From positions 1-8,365 of the forward strand of contig DAOTYY010000145.1 of NCBI GenBank assembly GCA_034434695.1: 8,365 bases of DNA, given 5' to 3'. The first letter of the stretch is position 1, and the number at the start of each line of letters is the position of its first letter. A program made the translations under genes and the position numbers. The notes under the pieces are model-generated. The model saw only the letters and a program-made list of their open reading frames with translations. It searched no databases and had not been told where the DNA came from. The DNA comes from DYEC01 sp034434695. GTDB taxonomy: Bacteria > Chloroflexota > Anaerolineae > Anaerolineales > Anaerolineaceae. Shown piece by piece: positions 5,624 through 8,365 of the stretch.

Positions 5624-6526
5624 ATGACAACAAAACGTGCACCAATGATTTTGCTAAACTTGTTTTTATTTGTTTCTCTGGCAGGCTGCCAGATTACCGC
5701 TGGTACAATAGTCGCTCCAACCGAAGCGCCCACTGCAACGGCTGTGCCACCATCACCAACGCCAACTGAGCCTCCTCTAGCAGCAAAGGTCAATGGTGAA
5801 TACCTCCTGCTTACAGAATTCCAGTCAGAATTACAGCGATTGCAAGCGGCAGAAAAAGAGCTGGGGATTCAATCTACAGAGGCTGAGCAGCGTCAAAAAG
5901 TCCTAGATGAACTCATTGGACAGATGTTGCTGGCGCAAGCAGCCGCACAAGCTGGTTTTACAGTGGATGACATCACCCTGCAAGCGCATATAGAAAAGAT
6001 AGCAGCTCAATTGGGAGGCGCCCAAGAATTGGAAAAATGGATTGCAGAAAACGGTTACGATACAGCCAGTTTTCGAGCAGCTCTGAGAAGAGCAATCATG
6101 GCAGCTTGGCAACGTGATCAAATTGCAAACAGCATCCCTACTGAAATGGAGCAGATTCATGCTCGTCAAATATTGTTGTTGGATGAAGCATTGGCAAATA
6201 AAGTATATCAACAGCTACAGTCTGGCGCAGATTTTGCAACACTTGCTCAACAATACGATCCGCTGTTGGGTGGTGATCTGGGTTGGTTCCCACGTGGCTA
6301 CCTGACTCAGCCTGTTGTTGAAGAAGCAGTTTTCCAACTGCAACCGGGACAATACACGCCGGTCATTAAGAGCGCCATTGGTTTTCATATTGTTCTGGTT
6401 CTGGAAAGAACTGTCAAACCATTGGAGCAAGACGCCCGTAGAATGATCCAACGTCAGGCAGTACAAGATTGGGTTAACAAAAAACGAGAAAATAGTACAA
6501 TAGAGATACGCATTGGTGGAGGGTAG
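5624..6526 (+). CDS. Parvulin-type peptidyl-prolyl cis-trans isomerase, lipoprotein (SurA/PrsA-like)
   Basis: The protein is likely a foldase that speeds proline isomerisation in secreted proteins on the outside of the cytoplasmic membrane. Residues 1-22 are a lipoprotein signal peptide with a hydrophobic core (8-18) and lipobox LAGC, so C22 would be lipidated. Residues 31-53 are a Pro/Thr/Ala tether. A SurA-N/trigger-factor-like helical domain follows (about 54-170), including VLDELIGQMLLAQAA. The rotamase domain is about 175-262, with family marks HARQILL (H179), GADFATLAQQY, GGDLGWFPRG (216-225), the A-F-L-x-G block (235-242) and GFHIVLV (H255). The loop between QQY and GGDLGW is only DPLL, shorter than in typical parvulins. 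A short charged tail ends in Gly residues. The 300-residue length fits. It is probably co-transcribed with the next gene, 17 bases downstream. Confidence 0.92.
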   Translation: MTTKRAPMILLNLFLFVSLAGCQITAGTIVAPTEAPTATAVPPSPTPTEPPLAAKVNGEYLLLTEFQSELQRLQAAEKELGIQSTEAEQRQKVLDELIGQMLLAQAAAQAGFTVDDITLQAHIEKIAAQLGGAQELEKWIAENGYDTASFRAALRRAIMAAWQRDQIANSIPTEMEQIHARQILLLDEALANKVYQQLQSGADFATLAQQYDPLLGGDLGWFPRGYLTQPVVEEAVFQLQPGQYTPVIKSAIGFHIVLVLERTVKPLEQDARRMIQRQAVQDWVNKKRENSTIEIRIGGG

Positions 6527-6543
6527 TTTCAGGAGACGACCAG

Positions 6544-7281
6544 ATGGCATTCACCAGAGAATCACCAAAAAGAAACTCGCGTAAAAGGACAGGAGGAGAG
6601 CTTTTCTGGAATTTTCTTACCATTCTTGTGCTGATCATAATGTGTGTTTTATCCGGTGCATTTGTTGCAATTTACTTAAACCCTAACCTGCCGCTTAACC
6701 CGTTACCGCCGCCAACAATGCCTGTTCCGCTTTTGCTGCCAACGGATACGCCGTTACCGCCTGCGCTCCCCCCTACCTGGACAGCAACCGTTACGATCAC
6801 CCCTTCCCCATCCAACACACCACAGCCCCAAACACCCACATCGACAGAGACACAGCTTCCCACCGGAATTGGTATTTCTCCAACGGCAACCCTGGTTTCG
6901 ACCTATCCTTTCGCCTTGCAGGGTCAACCAACCGGTATTGATGCTTCCGTGCTTTATCCCGAAAGAGCCTGTAAGTGGATGGGTGTGGGGGGGCAGGTAG
7001 TGGATTTACAGGGGCGTCCTGTAACAGGAATAACGGTTCAGCTTGGAGGCACACTGAACGGGAAGACGATAGACCAAACCACACTGACCGGGCTTGCTAC
7101 CAAGTATGGTGAAGCAGGTTACGAATTTGAACTGGCAAAAGAACCGGTTGCGACCAGTCAGACTTTATGGGTTCGTTTGGTTGATCAGGCGCGCCTGCCG
7201 CTCTCCAGCAAAGTTTTCTTTGATACCTATGCGGAGTGCACGAAAAGCCTGATTATTGTTAATTTCCGTCAGGTAAAATAA
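6544..7281 (+). CDS. Membrane-anchored Pro/Thr-rich protein with small extracytoplasmic beta domain, function unknown
   Basis: I do not recognise a named family. The N-terminus is basic (KRNSRKR, 9-15), followed by one membrane helix (about 21-44), which gives an N-in, C-out topology or an uncleaved signal anchor. Residues 46-118 are a stalk rich in Pro, Thr and Ser (TDTPLPPALPPTWTATVT style), common in Chloroflexota surface proteins. The C-terminal 125 residues are compact and probably all-beta: ACKWMGVGGQVVDLQGRPVTGITVQLGG resembles the start of carboxypeptidase-regulatory/CNA-B-like sandwiches. C143 and C232 could form a disulfide. AGGAG lies about 9 bases before the ATG, and the gene follows the foldase lipoprotein by 17 bases, so the two are probably co-transcribed. 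A role at the cell surface is inferred; ligand and activity are unknown. Confidence 0.85.
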   Translation: MAFTRESPKRNSRKRTGGELFWNFLTILVLIIMCVLSGAFVAIYLNPNLPLNPLPPPTMPVPLLLPTDTPLPPALPPTWTATVTITPSPSNTPQPQTPTSTETQLPTGIGISPTATLVSTYPFALQGQPTGIDASVLYPERACKWMGVGGQVVDLQGRPVTGITVQLGGTLNGKTIDQTTLTGLATKYGEAGYEFELAKEPVATSQTLWVRLVDQARLPLSSKVFFDTYAECTKSLIIVNFRQVK

Positions 7282-7283
7282 GA

Positions 7284-8264
7284 TTACTTCTTTTTTTCAG
7301 TCGCTCTTAATCTTGGGCGGAGCGACCAGGTTTCGTTTTGGGTAAGAAGACCATAAAGGGGATTGGCTGGCACATCCATAATGCCGCCATTAGCAAAGTA
7401 AGCAAAGTCAAAGTCAGTTAATTCACCGCGATGCTTTCCAGGAATGGGCATCAGGCGCGCAGTCAACGGTTTATTGAGGCGAACCGCCAGCGCAGCTACA
7501 TCCAATAAAACTGCCGCCAGTTGTCCGCTGGTCACATCACTGGGAAGAGGCACAGTATCCAATCCAGCACCACATACTGCGGAGTAGAGCAAAAGGTCTT
7601 TCAAAGTTAAGACTTGTTGCGCACTACGTTCTGCCAGAATTGAATCTTCAAGCACAGGTAAAAACAATCCATTAAAGCCCGTTTTCAGCCATCTGCCCCG
7701 CTCAAGGGTGTCAGCCAGGATTGCCGCAACTGCCAGCGAGCCAGAAAGACCAACTTGAGATATTCCCATTTGTTCAAAAGCTGCCCCGATAGAACACCAA
7801 TCATCAGGGAAAGGAGCCAGCGAAAAGTCAATCCCGCAAAAATGAACTCTGAAGCGGCGGGATAACCGTCTGGCGATAGCAGTCAGGGTACGTCCTGCGG
7901 TTTCGAGATTCTCCAACAGGCAACACTGTCCTTCAGCGATACTTTTTGCATTTCTAAAAGCCAGAACGGCAACATCTGCGCATTCCATAGCCAGAGCAAA
8001 AGCCGGGCTATTGCCTTCGTGATATGAAGCGGGGAAAAATGGCGAATGAGCAGAAACATTTGCCAATGCCGAAAAACGCAGATTGGCAAAACCATCAGTA
8101 GAGATGTGAGCATTACGGAGGATAATTTCACCACAAGAGTGTACCGCTGGAAGCGATATTCCCTGCTGTGCATCTGCTATCACAGCGCCGAGAAACACAT
8201 TGTGGGTCGCTTGCAAAATATCTGGTATCAGTGTGTCTGTAACATAGATGGTTGGTTTTGACAA
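7284..8264 (-). CDS. DUF711 (UPF0210) family protein, apparently truncated at the 5' end
   Basis: The 326 residues match the C-terminal three quarters of DUF711 proteins, which are normally about 400-450 residues and have no settled biochemical role. Family marks are IPDILQATHNVF near residue 13, QGISLPAVHSCGEII (34-48), FANLRFSALANV (59-70), SPFFPASYHEG (74-84), GIDFSLAPFP (144-153), GLSGSLAVAAILADTL (172-187), GFNGLFLPVLEDSIL (196-210), YSAVCGAGLDTVPLPSDV and PLTARLMPIPGK (266-277). About 80-100 N-terminal residues are missing. The only available start is TTG at 8264, preceded by GGAG about 9 bases away; a stop lies upstream in frame at 8301-8303. The break coincides with the start of an apparent IS. 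The gene runs tail-to-tail with the preceding plus-strand gene, with 2 bases between the stops. The retained part is intact, so a shortened protein could be made, but it is probably a remnant. Confidence 0.82.
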   Translation of the reverse strand: MSKPTIYVTDTLIPDILQATHNVFLGAVIADAQQGISLPAVHSCGEIILRNAHISTDGFANLRFSALANVSAHSPFFPASYHEGNSPAFALAMECADVAVLAFRNAKSIAEGQCCLLENLETAGRTLTAIARRLSRRFRVHFCGIDFSLAPFPDDWCSIGAAFEQMGISQVGLSGSLAVAAILADTLERGRWLKTGFNGLFLPVLEDSILAERSAQQVLTLKDLLLYSAVCGAGLDTVPLPSDVTSGQLAAVLLDVAALAVRLNKPLTARLMPIPGKHRGELTDFDFAYFANGGIMDVPANPLYGLLTQNETWSLRPRLRATEKKK

Positions 8265-8365
8265 ATAGGCGAGCTCCGAGTAAGATGATAGATACCACCA
8301 TCACAACGGAGATCGCCATGTCGATTGTTGTCCTGCAGCTGCCAGATGTCAAGCGCAAAACAGAA
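8265..8365 (+). mobile_element. Probable left end of an insertion sequence
   Basis: The 53 bases between the truncated DUF711 frame (8264) and the next ATG (8318) would hold the IS end. They lack DUF711-like coding, and the DUF711 frame meets a stop inside them. No terminal inverted repeat or target duplication can be shown because the other end lies outside the window. Confidence 0.35.
8318..8365 (+). CDS. N-terminus of a putative IS transposase (runs off the right edge)
   Basis: Sixteen codons are visible, MSIVVLQLPDVKRKTE, preceded by GGAG at 8308-8311 with 6-base spacing. From memory this resembles the opening of DDE transposases with a zinc-finger N-terminus that are common in Chloroflexota, where a CPYC motif would follow shortly. 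That is recognition only; sixteen residues cannot settle a family. The context, outward from a truncated gene, supports it. Confidence 0.4.
   Translation, partial: MSIVVLQLPDVKRKTE

Noticed and set aside
8128..8358. Minus-strand frame crossing the DUF711/IS junction
   Set aside because: It overlaps the better supported DUF711 frame, has no family resemblance, and spans the apparent insertion point.
1..8365. A defence, CRISPR or biosynthetic system
   Set aside because: No repeats with spacers, nuclease, toxin-antitoxin pair or biosynthetic cluster signature was seen on either strand.

Overview
The window looks like a chromosomal segment from a member of the Chloroflexota, most likely class Anaerolineae. 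This rests on protein style: a tandem FHA protein with a WWMID/DGVQWV N-terminal module, a parvulin lipoprotein with a Pro/Thr tether, and a proline/threonine-rich membrane-anchored protein. The placement is an inference from recognition, not a database result. GC content is near one half by eye, and gene density is high. No tRNA, rRNA or CRISPR array was seen.

Layout. On the minus strand, read from about 5361 down to 1430, is a compact unit nrdR - nrdJ - degV: the ATP-cone repressor of ribonucleotide reductase genes, the B12-dependent class II ribonucleotide reductase, and a DegV-family (fatty-acid-binding type) protein. A bulged hairpin with a T-run follows degV, and a new extended -10 promoter then serves a separate minus-strand gene (1278 to the left window edge) encoding a two-FHA-domain protein with a C-terminal membrane helix. 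Its reading frame runs without a stop through a strong terminator-like hairpin at 47-76 and out of the window. A single extra base in an A5 run at 145-149 would put a stop directly after the membrane helix.

On the plus strand, divergent from nrdR, are a SurA/PrsA-like peptidyl-prolyl isomerase lipoprotein (5624-6526) and, 17 bases later, a single-pass anchored protein with a Pro/Thr-rich stalk and a small C-terminal beta-type domain (6544-7281). The 262-base divergent intergenic region holds a candidate NrdR box, a 13-base motif present as an inverted pair, a 20-base palindrome and a TATAAT box so close to the lipoprotein ATG that its message may be leaderless.

The right end holds a minus-strand DUF711 (UPF0210) gene, tail-to-tail with the previous gene and only 2 bases apart. 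It starts with TTG and lacks the family's N-terminal region. Immediately outside its start is the plus-strand beginning of what looks like an insertion-sequence transposase, so the DUF711 gene appears to have lost its 5' end to an IS insertion.

How the genes fit together: nrdR and nrdJ form a regulator/enzyme pair for dNTP supply. The plus-strand pair act outside the membrane, one in protein folding and one as a surface-anchored protein of unknown role. No clear undescribed multi-gene system is visible. The strongest leads are the lost stop and simple repeat in the FHA gene, the IS-truncated DUF711 gene, and the repeated TGAAAGCAT promoter-region motif.
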